From Flavobacterium sp. (lineage in GTDB: Bacteria; Bacteroidota; Bacteroidia; Flavobacteriales; Flavobacteriaceae), in contig NZ_PNNA01000095.1 in assembly GCF_013823965.1 (NCBI RefSeq), forward strand, positions 54,854 to 118,853: DNA of 64,000 nucleotides, read 5' to 3'. Shown here piece by piece: positions 48,469 through 57,894 of this stretch (position 1 is the stretch's first letter; each line of letters opens with the position of its first letter). Made by a program: the position numbers and the translations under genes. The notes beneath the pieces were generated by a model that did not search any database, had not been told where the DNA came from, and saw nothing but the letters and a program-made list of their open reading frames with translations.

Positions 48469-49578
48469 TTAAAATTCTGAAGGAATTTCCTTTTCTATTT
48501 TAGGTTGCGAAACATTTTCTCCGGTTGATTGGGGAATTACTGCTGCAGGTTTTGCTGCCGCTTTTGGTCTTATTGGATAATAAATTTCAGTAGTCCATTT
48601 CGACGGATTGTTTATTTCGGTTTTGCCTGTGGTATATATTTCCAGATGGGAAAAAGTGGCATCGGCGGTCAGGTATTTTGAGCGAAGATATTCCTCGGTT
48701 TTGTCCAATGCTTTTTTGTTGTGTGAGTAATCTCCCGTCAAAGTTGTTTTTACGGCTTGGAAAGGCGGAAGTGTTTTAGACGAAATATCGCTTCCTTCAA
48801 TTATAAAAATAGGATCCTTGATAGGAATACAAATCGACAATTTTGTTAATTCCTTGATTTTGTCATAAGTGTGATAAATGATAAACGGTTTTCCGCTGAT
48901 TGCAATGTTGTTTTTTTTGCAGAAACTAGTGATTTTAGAAAAAACGATACCTGAATTTTTACCCACTTTTGAGAATTCGCTGGTAAATGTTTGCGCCAGA
49001 TAAAAAGTTTCGGGACGGTTCACTAAACCATCCACTTTTACCGAGTAAGTATTTATTTCGTAATCCAGTTTTTTGTCTAGATTATTCAAACTTTTTTCAA
49101 ACATCGAGCCAATAATTCCACTTGCACCACCATTAAAAGCGGTCAAAACTTTATACATAAATCCCATTTTTCCTTTAGCTTTCCAGGATACTTTTGTTCC
49201 TCCAATGGTATCTTTAAAATACATGGAAACTTCAGCGGCGTTGCCATTGAAATTCATCGTTTGATTGATACTGTCGTTCTCTTTTGTATTCGTTGTTTGA
49301 AAGTCGCCAGTACCTTGTTTTCCGTCCCAAGTGAAGGAACTTCCTTTACCAATGGTAATTTCTGAAAGAATTATGTTTATTAGAGAATCTTCCACTGCCA
49401 ATGAATTCCAGTCTTGCCAGTTTTTTGTGTCGTTCACATAATTGAACACCGCTGATTTTGGCGAATTGATTATTTTGCTTTTTTCAACGGTAAATTCTCC
49501 TTTTTGTGTGGCAACAAAAATGGATAATGCTACTAAACTAAGCAACAGCAAAAGGAAAAGATATTTTAAAATTCTCAT
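48469..49578 (-). CDS. membrane-anchored SRPBCC domain protein fused to GyrI-like effector-binding domain
   Basis: N-terminal TM; SKIINSPKSAVFNYVNDTKNWQDWNSL (SRPBCC); C-terminal YLAQTFTSEFSKVGKNSGIVFSKITSF...GKPFIIYH (GyrI-like). Confidence 0.8.
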   Translation of the reverse strand: MRILKYLFLLLLLSLVALSIFVATQKGEFTVEKSKIINSPKSAVFNYVNDTKNWQDWNSLAVEDSLINIILSEITIGKGSSFTWDGKQGTGDFQTTNTKENDSINQTMNFNGNAAEVSMYFKDTIGGTKVSWKAKGKMGFMYKVLTAFNGGASGIIGSMFEKSLNNLDKKLDYEINTYSVKVDGLVNRPETFYLAQTFTSEFSKVGKNSGIVFSKITSFCKKNNIAISGKPFIIYHTYDKIKELTKLSICIPIKDPIFIIEGSDISSKTLPPFQAVKTTLTGDYSHNKKALDKTEEYLRSKYLTADATFSHLEIYTTGKTEINNPSKWTTEIYYPIRPKAAAKPAAVIPQSTGENVSQPKIEKEIPSEF

Positions 49579-49882
49579 AATAAACGGGTTAATTTATGAT
49601 GTAAAGTTAGAAATTTTATTAATACGTTTAACTTCCCCAAAAAAGTATATAATTACTTTTTATGTTCTATTGCTAGACATTTAAACCCATAATTGTCGTT
49701 TTTTGAAATTAAATTCCAATAAATCAGAAAGTTGAATTTTGCACATGAACAAATAATTTTGTTTTATAAATTGGCATTATTCTTGGATTTGGTTCTAAAT
49801 AGTAAACGAATATTTTAATATTTTCAAAGAATGCATATATTTGTTAAATATTATTTATAAAAAACAACTAAATATTTTAATA

Positions 49883-51919
49883 ATGAAATTACTTAAAATC
49901 GCAGGTATTTTTATGACTTTGGGAGTTTCTATTGTTTGTGATGCACAAATAACAAAAACTTCTGATGCAAAAATTTCCAAAAAAGACACTTTTGATTATG
50001 TTGTCGAACAATTCGCTGACATAAAAGTATTACGGTATCAAATTCCTGGATGGGAAAATCTAACGCTAAAAGAACAAAAATTAGTTTATTACCTTACCCA
50101 AGCTGGATATTCTGGTCGTGATATCATTTATGACCAACATTATAAAAATAACCTGAAAATTCGAAAAGCACTCGAGAATATTTATGTTAATTATAAAGGA
50201 AACAAAACTTCAGAAGATTGGAAAAATTTTGAAATTTATCTAAAAAGAGTTTGGTTTGCCAATGGAATTCACCACCATTACTCCAATGATAAAATTAAAG
50301 CCGGTTTTTCAAAAGAGTATTTCAATGGGTTGATGAAAGCCACTAAAACAAGCCTTTCGCCAGCAATTGTTGACGTCATCTTTAATGATGCCGATGCAAA
50401 AAAGGTGAATCTAGATGAATCAAAAGGATTGTTGGAAGGTTCTGCAGTCAATTTTTATGACAAAGGAATTACAGCAAAGGAAGTCGAAGATTTCTATGCC
50501 AAAAAATCCAGTCCAGATCCAAAAAGACCTTATTCTTATGGATTAAATTCTAAATTGGTTCGCAATGCCAAAGGACAATTAGAAGAAAAAGTTTGGAAAA
50601 GCAAAGGAATGTATGGAGCAGCCATCGACAAAATCATTTACTGGTTGGAAAAAGCAAAAAGTGTTGCCGAAAACCAAAAACAAGGCGATGCCATAGGATT
50701 GCTTATAAGTTATTACAAAACAGGAGATCTAAAAACTTGGGACGACTACAACATCGCTTGGTCGCAAGCCACAGAGGGAAATATTGACTACATCAACAGT
50801 TTTATAGAAGTATACAATGATCCTTTGGGATACAGGGGTTCTTATGAAAGTGTGGTCCAAATCAAAGATTTTGACATGTCCCAAAAAATGGAAGTTGTTT
50901 CTAAAAATGCCCAATGGTTTGAAGATAATTCTCCTTTGATTCCGGAACACAAAAAGAAAAACGTGGTTGGAGTTTCCTATAAAACGGTTGTCGTTGCCGG
51001 TGAATCGGGCGATTCTTCTCCTGCAACACCCATTGGTGTAAACCTTCCGAATTCTGATTGGATTCGTGCCGAACACGGTTCAAAATCAGTGTCTTTGGGA
51101 AATATTATTGATTCTTATGCAAAAGCGGGCGGAAAAGGGAGATTAAAAGAGTTTGCCAATGATGCCGAGGAAATCGCTTTGGCCGAAAAATATGCTGAAC
51201 TAGGCGATAAAATGCACACTGCTTTGCATGAAGTGATAGGTCACGCATCGGGACAAATAAATCCGGGTGTGGGAACTCCAAAAGAAACACTTAAAAGTTA
51301 TGCTTCCGCTCTTGAAGAAGGAAGAGCTGATTTAGTGGGATTGTATTTTGTTTACGATCCAAAATTACAGGAATTAGGTTTGGTTGACGATTGGAAAAAA
51401 ATGGGAATGGAGTCTTATGACAGTTACATCAGAAATGGATTGATGACACAGCTTGTTCGTTTGGAACCAGGAACCAATATTGAAGAAGCACACATGAGAA
51501 ACCGTCAGTTTGTAAGTGCCTGGGTTTTCGAAAAAGGGAAAGCTGATAATGTAATCGAGAAATTAACTCGTAATGAAAAAACTTATTTCAACATTACGGA
51601 TTATGAAAAACTACACGATTTGTTTGGTCAATTGTTACGCGAAATTCAACGCATAAAATCCGAGGGAGATTATGAAGCTGGTAAAGCATTGGTTGAAAAT
51701 TATGGTGTAAAAGTAGATCAAAAACTACACGCTGAAGTATTGGAAAGAAACAAACAATTTGATTCTGCACCGTACAGTGGTTTTGTGAATCCAGTTTTGG
51801 TTCCAAAAATGGATGCAAAAGGAAACATTCTTTCAATAGAAGTAAAACAGCCAAAATCATTTGTGGAACAAATGTTGAACTATTCTAAAAACTACGGTTT
51901 TTTACCTCTGGAAAACTAG
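49883..51919 (+). CDS. peptidase family M49 (dipeptidyl-peptidase III-like), secreted
   Basis: Zinc motif HEVIGH (HExxGH) and EEGRAD; signal peptide from ATG at 49883. Confidence 0.85.
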   Translation: MKLLKIAGIFMTLGVSIVCDAQITKTSDAKISKKDTFDYVVEQFADIKVLRYQIPGWENLTLKEQKLVYYLTQAGYSGRDIIYDQHYKNNLKIRKALENIYVNYKGNKTSEDWKNFEIYLKRVWFANGIHHHYSNDKIKAGFSKEYFNGLMKATKTSLSPAIVDVIFNDADAKKVNLDESKGLLEGSAVNFYDKGITAKEVEDFYAKKSSPDPKRPYSYGLNSKLVRNAKGQLEEKVWKSKGMYGAAIDKIIYWLEKAKSVAENQKQGDAIGLLISYYKTGDLKTWDDYNIAWSQATEGNIDYINSFIEVYNDPLGYRGSYESVVQIKDFDMSQKMEVVSKNAQWFEDNSPLIPEHKKKNVVGVSYKTVVVAGESGDSSPATPIGVNLPNSDWIRAEHGSKSVSLGNIIDSYAKAGGKGRLKEFANDAEEIALAEKYAELGDKMHTALHEVIGHASGQINPGVGTPKETLKSYASALEEGRADLVGLYFVYDPKLQELGLVDDWKKMGMESYDSYIRNGLMTQLVRLEPGTNIEEAHMRNRQFVSAWVFEKGKADNVIEKLTRNEKTYFNITDYEKLHDLFGQLLREIQRIKSEGDYEAGKALVENYGVKVDQKLHAEVLERNKQFDSAPYSGFVNPVLVPKMDAKGNILSIEVKQPKSFVEQMLNYSKNYGFLPLEN

Positions 51920-51940
51920 AAAAAACATTTGATTTTACAG

Positions 51941-51973
51941 AAAAGGATGTCCTGATTTGGGCATCCTTTTTTT
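51941..51973 (+). terminator. intrinsic terminator
   Basis: AAAAGGATG-TCCTGATTTGGG-CATCCTTTTTTTT. Confidence 0.8.
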
Positions 51974-52167
51974 TTGGAATTTATGTAAAAAATATTTTAA
52001 AAATTTAAGATAAATTCTTACATTTGAATGACGTTAATTGCAAAGCAAATATTGTTAAATAATAATCTAGCTATCAATTGATTAACTTTTTTTTGTTTAT
52101 TGATCGTGGCCAATGCTTTGAAATTAAGATGTACTTCGTGGAAACATTATTTTAAAAAAGAATATTT

Positions 52168-52551
52168 ATGAAAAGATTATGTATTGCAATTTTACCATTT
52201 TTGCTTATTAGTTGTGCAGCAAACATTCAATCAAGTTTTACGAGTCAATACAAACCTTTGACAATTGAGGACAAAGTTGCTTTTTTAGATATCCAAAATC
52301 CAGTTCCGGAGAATGCAAAAAAAATTGGGGAAGCAAAATATGGAGATAGTGGATTTTCAACAAGTTGTGATTTTAATACCAACCTAATCAGTGCAAGAAA
52401 ATTAGCAAGGGCAAATGGAGCAAATATTGTTAAGGTTATCAGTAAATCAACTCCAGATCTTTGGAGTTCTTGCTATAGAATTAAAGTGGAATTCTATTTT
52501 TATGAAGGAGATGTCACCAAATTATCCCAATATCAATTACAAATTAATTAA
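52168..52551 (+). CDS. hypothetical lipoprotein
   Basis: MKRLCIAILPFLLISCAAN lipobox. Confidence 0.7.
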   Translation: MKRLCIAILPFLLISCAANIQSSFTSQYKPLTIEDKVAFLDIQNPVPENAKKIGEAKYGDSGFSTSCDFNTNLISARKLARANGANIVKVISKSTPDLWSSCYRIKVEFYFYEGDVTKLSQYQLQIN

Positions 52552-52563
52552 TATTTATATAAA

Positions 52564-53034
52564 ATGAAAAAAACTATTATTTCGTGCTCATTAGCTTTAA
52601 CGCTATTATTTTCAAGTTGTGCAACTATCATTTCGGGTTCAAGACAAAACGTGAAATTTTCCAGTAATCCTTCCTCGGCATCTATTTTTATTGATGAAGT
52701 AGAAGTTGGTAAAACACCTTTTGAAATGAAACTTGCAAGAAACAACGAACATAGCGTAATGATTAAACTGGAAGGATATCAAACTTTTCAAACCACTTTA
52801 ACCAAAAAATTCAATGCTTGGTATTTAGGAAATATACTTATAGGTGGATTAATTGGATTAATTGTTGACCCAATCACTGGAGCAATTTATAATCTATCGC
52901 CAAATGAGATTAACGCCCAAATGACTCAAGGAACAGTTTTTAATTCTAGTAAAAAAGATATTTACATTGCAGTAGCTTTAAATATTGATCCTAGTTGGAA
53001 AAAAATTGGACAATTGGAAAAAGCGGTCAATTAA
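52564..53034 (+). CDS. PEGA domain-containing lipoprotein
   Basis: Lipobox FSSCAT; VKFSSNPSSASIFIDEVEVGKTPFEMKLARNNEHSVMIKLEGYQ. Confidence 0.82.
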   Translation: MKKTIISCSLALTLLFSSCATIISGSRQNVKFSSNPSSASIFIDEVEVGKTPFEMKLARNNEHSVMIKLEGYQTFQTTLTKKFNAWYLGNILIGGLIGLIVDPITGAIYNLSPNEINAQMTQGTVFNSSKKDIYIAVALNIDPSWKKIGQLEKAVN

Positions 53035-53082
53035 AAATAATTTGAGGAAATATTGAACCAAAAATACATTGATCTTTAAAAA

Positions 53083-53118
53083 AACAATCCCCTTGATGCA
53101 ATCATTGAGGGGATTGTT
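53083..53118. terminator. bidirectional terminator
   Basis: AACAATCCCCT-TGATGCAATCATTG-AGGGGATTGTT. Confidence 0.75.
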
Positions 53119-53130
53119 CCATTAACGGGA

Positions 53131-53340
53131 CTACCGTTTAAAAAATATTTTTATCAGAAATAAAATCAAGATGAAAACGATAAAACCAATCAAAATTTTG
53201 TAATTTCCTTTGTAAAATAATTGGTGCAACTTGGCATCTTTTCTATAGGCAAAAATCATTGCGATAACAAAAGCAACAAAAAAACAAACGGCAAATACTA
53301 ATTGTCCTTGACTAAACATAGTGTATAATTTTTTGGACAA
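53131..53340 (-). CDS. small hypothetical membrane protein
   Basis: 69 aa, two TM segments, isolated between terminators/genes. Confidence 0.6.
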   Translation of the reverse strand: MSKKLYTMFSQGQLVFAVCFFVAFVIAMIFAYRKDAKLHQLFYKGNYKILIGFIVFILILFLIKIFFKR

Positions 53341-53400
53341 ATTTAAGGTTTTGTTTAGGAAAAGTTACTAATTTGCCCACTCATTTAATCAAATAAAATT

Positions 53401-53790
53401 ATGCAAAAGCAAATCAATGCAGTAAAGGAATTTCATACGGCATTCGTCATTGGTCACAGTGAAACTCCAATAGCCGATTTGGGCGAAAGTAAAAACAGGC
53501 TTCGTTACAATTTGATGAAAGAAGAAAACGAGGAATACCTGGAAGCGGTACAGAATAATGATTTAATAGAAATCGCCGATGCGCTGGGAGACATGATGTA
53601 CATTCTTTGCGGAACCATAATAGAACACGGTTTGCAGCATAAAATTGAAGAAGTTTTCGACGAAATTCAACGCTCCAACATGAGTAAACTTGGCGAAGAC
53701 GGAAAACCCATTTATCGCGAAGATGGCAAAGTAATGAAAGGACCAAATTATTTTAAACCGGATTTCTCTAAAATACTAGGTGAAAGATAG
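53401..53790 (+). CDS. MazG-like nucleoside triphosphate pyrophosphohydrolase
   Basis: LRYNLMKEENEEYLEAVQNNDLIEIADALGDMMYILCGT (EExxE...ExxD). Confidence 0.88.
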   Translation: MQKQINAVKEFHTAFVIGHSETPIADLGESKNRLRYNLMKEENEEYLEAVQNNDLIEIADALGDMMYILCGTIIEHGLQHKIEEVFDEIQRSNMSKLGEDGKPIYREDGKVMKGPNYFKPDFSKILGER

Positions 53791-53807
53791 AAGATTTCAC
53801 AAAGCAG

Positions 53808-53851
53808 AAAAGCAGTTTAAAAATGAAATGAATCATCTTTAAACTGCTTTT
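53808..53851. terminator. bidirectional terminator
   Basis: AAAAGCAGTTTAAA ... TTTAAACTGCTTTT. Confidence 0.7.
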
Positions 53852-53867
53852 TATATTTAATCCAATT

Positions 53868-53904
53868 CTGTAAACAGTAACTGAACACTGATTACTGAAA
53901 TCTG
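53868..53904 (-). repeat. post-stop repeat family A
   Basis: Minus strand reads GACAGATTTCAGTAATCAGTGTTCAGTTACTGTTTACAG directly after the ilvE stop; shares ACTGAACACTG exactly with 16118-16128. Confidence 0.55.
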
Positions 53905-53908
53905 TCAA

Positions 53909-54976
53909 CTATACTTTAACAGTCCAGCCAAAAGTATCTTCGGCAAGTTTTTGTTGAATGTTTGTCAGTTTAGTTTTAAGTAGCAAAGCCATTGAATCTT
54001 CAATTTGTGGCAATTCATAATAAATATCTTGGTATGAAAATCCAGAAATTGGACTAACCACGGCAGCAGTTCCGGCTCCAAAAATTTCTTTCAAAGTACC
54101 GTTTTTGGACGCTTCGATAAGTTCAGTTGTTAAAACAGAACGAACTTCTACATTGATGCCTTCGCTTTTTGCCAAATCGATAAGTGTTTTTCGGGTCACG
54201 CCGTCCAATATTCTTTCGCTTGTGGGAGCAGTCAATAAAGTATCGTTGATTCTAAAAAATACATTCATTGTTCCGGCTTCTTCCAGTTTGGTATGCGTGG
54301 CATCATCCGTCCAAATAATTTGTTGAAAACCTTCTTTGTTGGCTAAATTCGTTGGATAAAATTGTGCGGCATAATTTCCAGCAGCTTTTGCAGCTCCAAT
54401 ACCACCATTGGCAGCTCTACTGTAATGTTCTGCGATAGTTACTTTTACACCACCAGAATAATAGACATTTACGGGTGATAAAATAATCATGAATTTATAA
54501 TCATTTGACGGACTCGCAACCACTCCAGTTCCGGTAGCAATCATGAAAGGTCTTATGTACAATGAATTTCCTTTTCCTTTTTTTACCCATTCCTTGTCCA
54601 ATTGCAGCAATTGTTTCAGTCCTTCCATAAAGATTTCTTCAGGAACTTCAGGCATTGCCATTCTAACGGCTGATTTGTTGAAACGCTTGAAGTTTTCATC
54701 AGGTCTAAAAAGCCAAACGTCATCTTGCTCATCTTTGTAAGCTTTCATTCCTTCAAAAATGGCTTGGCCGTAATGAAAAACTTTTGCTGATGGATCCAAT
54801 AAAAATGGAGCATAAGGTTTGATGGTTGGTTTTTGCCATTCCCCATTTGTAAAATCACATTCGAATAAATGATCTGTAAAAACAGCTCCAAAATGTAAAT
54901 TATCAAAATCCACCTCTTTTATTTTTGAAGTAGTGGCTTTTATTATTTCAATTTTGTTGGTTTGTGTTGCACTCAT
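53909..54976 (-). CDS. ilvE: branched-chain amino acid aminotransferase
   Basis: YGQAIFEGMKAYKDEQDDVWLFRPDENFKRFNKSAVRMAMPEVP; 355 aa. Confidence 0.95.
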   Translation of the reverse strand: MSATQTNKIEIIKATTSKIKEVDFDNLHFGAVFTDHLFECDFTNGEWQKPTIKPYAPFLLDPSAKVFHYGQAIFEGMKAYKDEQDDVWLFRPDENFKRFNKSAVRMAMPEVPEEIFMEGLKQLLQLDKEWVKKGKGNSLYIRPFMIATGTGVVASPSNDYKFMIILSPVNVYYSGGVKVTIAEHYSRAANGGIGAAKAAGNYAAQFYPTNLANKEGFQQIIWTDDATHTKLEEAGTMNVFFRINDTLLTAPTSERILDGVTRKTLIDLAKSEGINVEVRSVLTTELIEASKNGTLKEIFGAGTAAVVSPISGFSYQDIYYELPQIEDSMALLLKTKLTNIQQKLAEDTFGWTVKV

Positions 54977-55250
54977 GATTAGTTATTATGTTTAAAATCG
55001 TGTAAAAAATTAGAAGTCGGTTTATAATTTCGTTTTGCAAAATTAAATAAAAATCATCAAATTCCTTGTCAAAAAAACATTAATTATAGCATTTAACTGC
55101 GATTTATTTAGATTCCAAAAATTAGGAAAAATGTCGAGTTGATTTTATCAAATATATAATAAATAGGAGTTTTTGATGGCTATACATAATCGAATTTAGT
55201 TAAATTTGGCACAGCAATGCAAGTAAAAGCAAAAAATAAAACAGAGCATT

Positions 55251-55913
55251 TTGAAAAGAAAAATAATTCAAACCCTTGACGGCTCCACAACCATTCATAT
55301 TGAAGAGTGGGATGAATGCTATCATTCCAGATTTGGAGCCATCCAGGAAGCCCAACATGTATTTATAAAAAACGGTCTTTCCTTGTTTGAAAACAGTACC
55401 ATTTCTATTTTAGAAATTGGGTTCGGAACAGGATTGAATGCCTTCATCACTTTTTTGGAATCAAAAAAAATAAATCAAACTATTGATTATATAGGAGTCG
55501 AAGCATATCCGGTTGCTCCCGAAGAAGTACGATTGATGAATTATATCCCGGAATTAAATGCCGAGAATGAAAGTGCCATCTTCGATAAAATGCACAAATG
55601 CAACTGGGAAGAACCAATAATTTTGCGGGAAGATTTTTTGTTTACCAAAAGGAAACAGTTTTTTGCAGACATTGACGATTTAGAAAAATTTGACTTGATT
55701 TATTTTGATGCTTTTGGTTTCGATGTTCAACCCGAATTGTGGAGCACGGAAATTTTTCGAAAAATGTATAATTCCCTGAAAATAAAAGGCATTTTGGTGA
55801 CTTATGCCGCCCGTGGTGTCGTGAAAAGAAGCATGAAAGAAGTGGGTTTCACGGTTGAAAAACTCGAAGGTCCACCGGGAAAACGAGAAATGTTTCGGGC
55901 TAGAAAAACTTAA
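55251..55913 (+). CDS. mnmD: tRNA (5-methylaminomethyl-2-thiouridine)(34)-methyltransferase MnmD
   Basis: LDGSTTIHIEEWDECYHSRFGAIQEAQHVFIKNGL; EIGFGTGLNAFIT; TTG start at 55251. Confidence 0.9.
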   Translation: MKRKIIQTLDGSTTIHIEEWDECYHSRFGAIQEAQHVFIKNGLSLFENSTISILEIGFGTGLNAFITFLESKKINQTIDYIGVEAYPVAPEEVRLMNYIPELNAENESAIFDKMHKCNWEEPIILREDFLFTKRKQFFADIDDLEKFDLIYFDAFGFDVQPELWSTEIFRKMYNSLKIKGILVTYAARGVVKRSMKEVGFTVEKLEGPPGKREMFRARKT

Positions 55914-56051
55914 ATTTTATTTCAAGCAATTCTATTTTTTTACACAATAAATGTGTTAATATATCGTTATAGTCAAGTACAATCTGATAAAAATAAACTA
56001 CTTTTACAATGCCCTAAAAAAACAGGATCTAACCCTAAATCTTAATTTATT

Positions 56052-56249
56052 ATGTCTAAAGTAATGTTTGATTATACTAAATCTGTGCTCGAAAGAGTCA
56101 GTTTTGATCCCACCCTTTTTTGCAAAGAATTAGAAAAAGCAATAAAAGCTTTGTTGCCTTACGAAATGGAGTTATTACGGGAATGGCTTTTATCCTTTAC
56201 ATCGGAAAAGCCGGAATTAAAGCAGTGTCTATTGATTGTAAATTCATAA
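56052..56249 (+). CDS. small conserved hypothetical protein
   Basis: 65 aa MSKVMFDYTKSVLERVSFDPTLFCKELEKAIKALLPYEMELLREWL; followed by strong terminator. Confidence 0.7.
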   Translation: MSKVMFDYTKSVLERVSFDPTLFCKELEKAIKALLPYEMELLREWLLSFTSEKPELKQCLLIVNS

Positions 56250-56278
56250 AAAAAAGAACCTTATCGGTTCTTTTTTTT
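56248..56278 (+). terminator. intrinsic terminator
   Basis: AAAAAAGAACC-TTATC-GGTTCTTTTTTTT. Confidence 0.8.
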
Positions 56279-56303
56279 GTTAAAACTCAGGCAACACCTC
56301 ATT

Positions 56304-57245
56304 TTATTTCTTCTGGATAGGACTAATTATTTGAACATTCTGAAAAGCAATAGCTCCTTTTACAACACCTGAAATGGTGTTTCTAAGCGCATCAATTATG
56401 TGGATTTTTAATTCGTTTTTTGGATAAATCAAACTTACTTCGCGCGCTGGTTTTGGTTCTTTGAACTGTCTCAATTTTGACTTGTCTTTTTCTTTTAAAT
56501 CTAAGGTATGCAAATAGGGCAGAAGCGTGGTTCCCAGTCCTTCATCGGCTAGTTTTATCAAGGTTTCAAAGCTGCCACTTTCTAATTGAAACGGGTTCGA
56601 AACATTGATATCTTGGGTTTTGCATAAATTCAAAATCCCATCCCGGAAGCAGTGGCCGTCTTGCAACAAGAGAATGTCGTCCAGGTTTAAATCGGAAACT
56701 TCAATTTCGTTTTTATGCGAAATGGCAAAATTATCTGGAATATAAGCCACAAATGGTTCATAATACAGCACGATTTCTTTTATTTTTTCATCTTCTAACG
56801 GTGTTGCGGCAATGGCAGCATCCAGATGTCCTTTTTTTAAGCGAAGAATAATTTCGTCAGTATTTAATTCTTCGATGATGAGTTTTACTTTGGGATATTT
56901 TTTGATAAAATTATTCAAGAACATTGGCAAAAGTGTTGGCATAATTGTCGGGATAATTCCCAATCTAAATTCACCACCAATAAACCCTTTTTGATGCTCG
57001 ACAATATCCTTTATCCTGTCGGCTTCAATGACAATATTTTTGGCTTGATTTACAATTTTATGCCCAATTTCAGTAAGTTGGATTGGTTTTTTGGTTCGGT
57101 CAAATATTTGGACATTGAGTTCTTCTTCTATTTTTTGGATTTGCATGCTCAACGTGGGTTGGGTGACAAAACATTTTTCGGCGGCAAGAGTGAAATTTTT
57201 ATGTTCGGCCACAGCCAAAACATATTGTAGTTGAGTAATTGTCAT
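56304..57245 (-). CDS. oxyR: LysR-family hydrogen peroxide sensor regulator OxyR
   Basis: LysR HTH; LLQDGHCFRDGILNLC preserving the C-x8-C spacing of E. coli OxyR C199/C208; divergent to dps. Confidence 0.9.
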   Translation of the reverse strand: MTITQLQYVLAVAEHKNFTLAAEKCFVTQPTLSMQIQKIEEELNVQIFDRTKKPIQLTEIGHKIVNQAKNIVIEADRIKDIVEHQKGFIGGEFRLGIIPTIMPTLLPMFLNNFIKKYPKVKLIIEELNTDEIILRLKKGHLDAAIAATPLEDEKIKEIVLYYEPFVAYIPDNFAISHKNEIEVSDLNLDDILLLQDGHCFRDGILNLCKTQDINVSNPFQLESGSFETLIKLADEGLGTTLLPYLHTLDLKEKDKSKLRQFKEPKPAREVSLIYPKNELKIHIIDALRNTISGVVKGAIAFQNVQIISPIQKK

Positions 57246-57340
57246 TGTATAGTATTTTATGATGTAAATATAAAAACAATCAATTTAATTTATAGTATGT
57301 TGGCTTTGTTATTTTTTAAATTTGTTAAAAATTAGAAATC

Positions 57341-57814
57341 ATGAAATTAAACAGCATTGGATTACCTATTAAAGAAGCCGCAATTTTGTCTGCGGAATTA
57401 AATGTTTTATTGGCCAATTTTCAAATCTATTATCAAAATTTGAGAGGTTTGCATTGGAACATTCGAGGAAAACGTTTTTTCGATTTGCATTTAAAATTTG
57501 AAGAATTGTACAACGACAGCCAATTAAAAATAGATTTAATTGCAGAGCGTGTGTTGACTTTAGACGGAATTCCGCTTCATACATTCGAAGATTACATCAA
57601 GCATAACCAGCTTGAAATAGGAAAAAATATTCATCAAGATGAAAAAGCCATCGAGTTAATTGTTGCTTCGTTGACTAAATTGCTTGCTATAGAAAGAGTT
57701 ATCTTGAAAAAATCCGGCGAGATTGATGACGAAGGAACTAATTCGATGATAGGTGATTTTATAGTTGAGCAAGAAAAAATAATTTGGATGTTGAAAGCTT
57801 GGCAGCAAGAATAA
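57341..57814 (+). CDS. dps: Dps family DNA-binding/ferritin-like protein
   Basis: YYQNLRGLHWNIRGKRFFDLHLKFEELYNDSQLKIDLIAERVLTLDGIP. Confidence 0.93.
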   Translation: MKLNSIGLPIKEAAILSAELNVLLANFQIYYQNLRGLHWNIRGKRFFDLHLKFEELYNDSQLKIDLIAERVLTLDGIPLHTFEDYIKHNQLEIGKNIHQDEKAIELIVASLTKLLAIERVILKKSGEIDDEGTNSMIGDFIVEQEKIIWMLKAWQQE

Positions 57815-57862
57815 ATATTTTAAATCAAATTTCCTTATTGGCTAACTAACGATTAATTTTTT

Positions 57863-57870
57863 TACATTTG
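57863..57870 (+). promoter_or_regulatory. candidate -7 element (TACATTTG) for carbonic anhydrase
   Basis: TACATTTG 25 bp upstream of the ATG; TTG at 57838-57840 as possible -33. Confidence 0.4.
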
Positions 57871-57894
57871 GTAAAGCATAATTAATAGACAGCA

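Noticed and set aside
49841-51919. Dihydrofolate reductase identity for this protein
   Set aside because: HExxGH zinc motif and length fit peptidase M49; no DHFR motifs seen.
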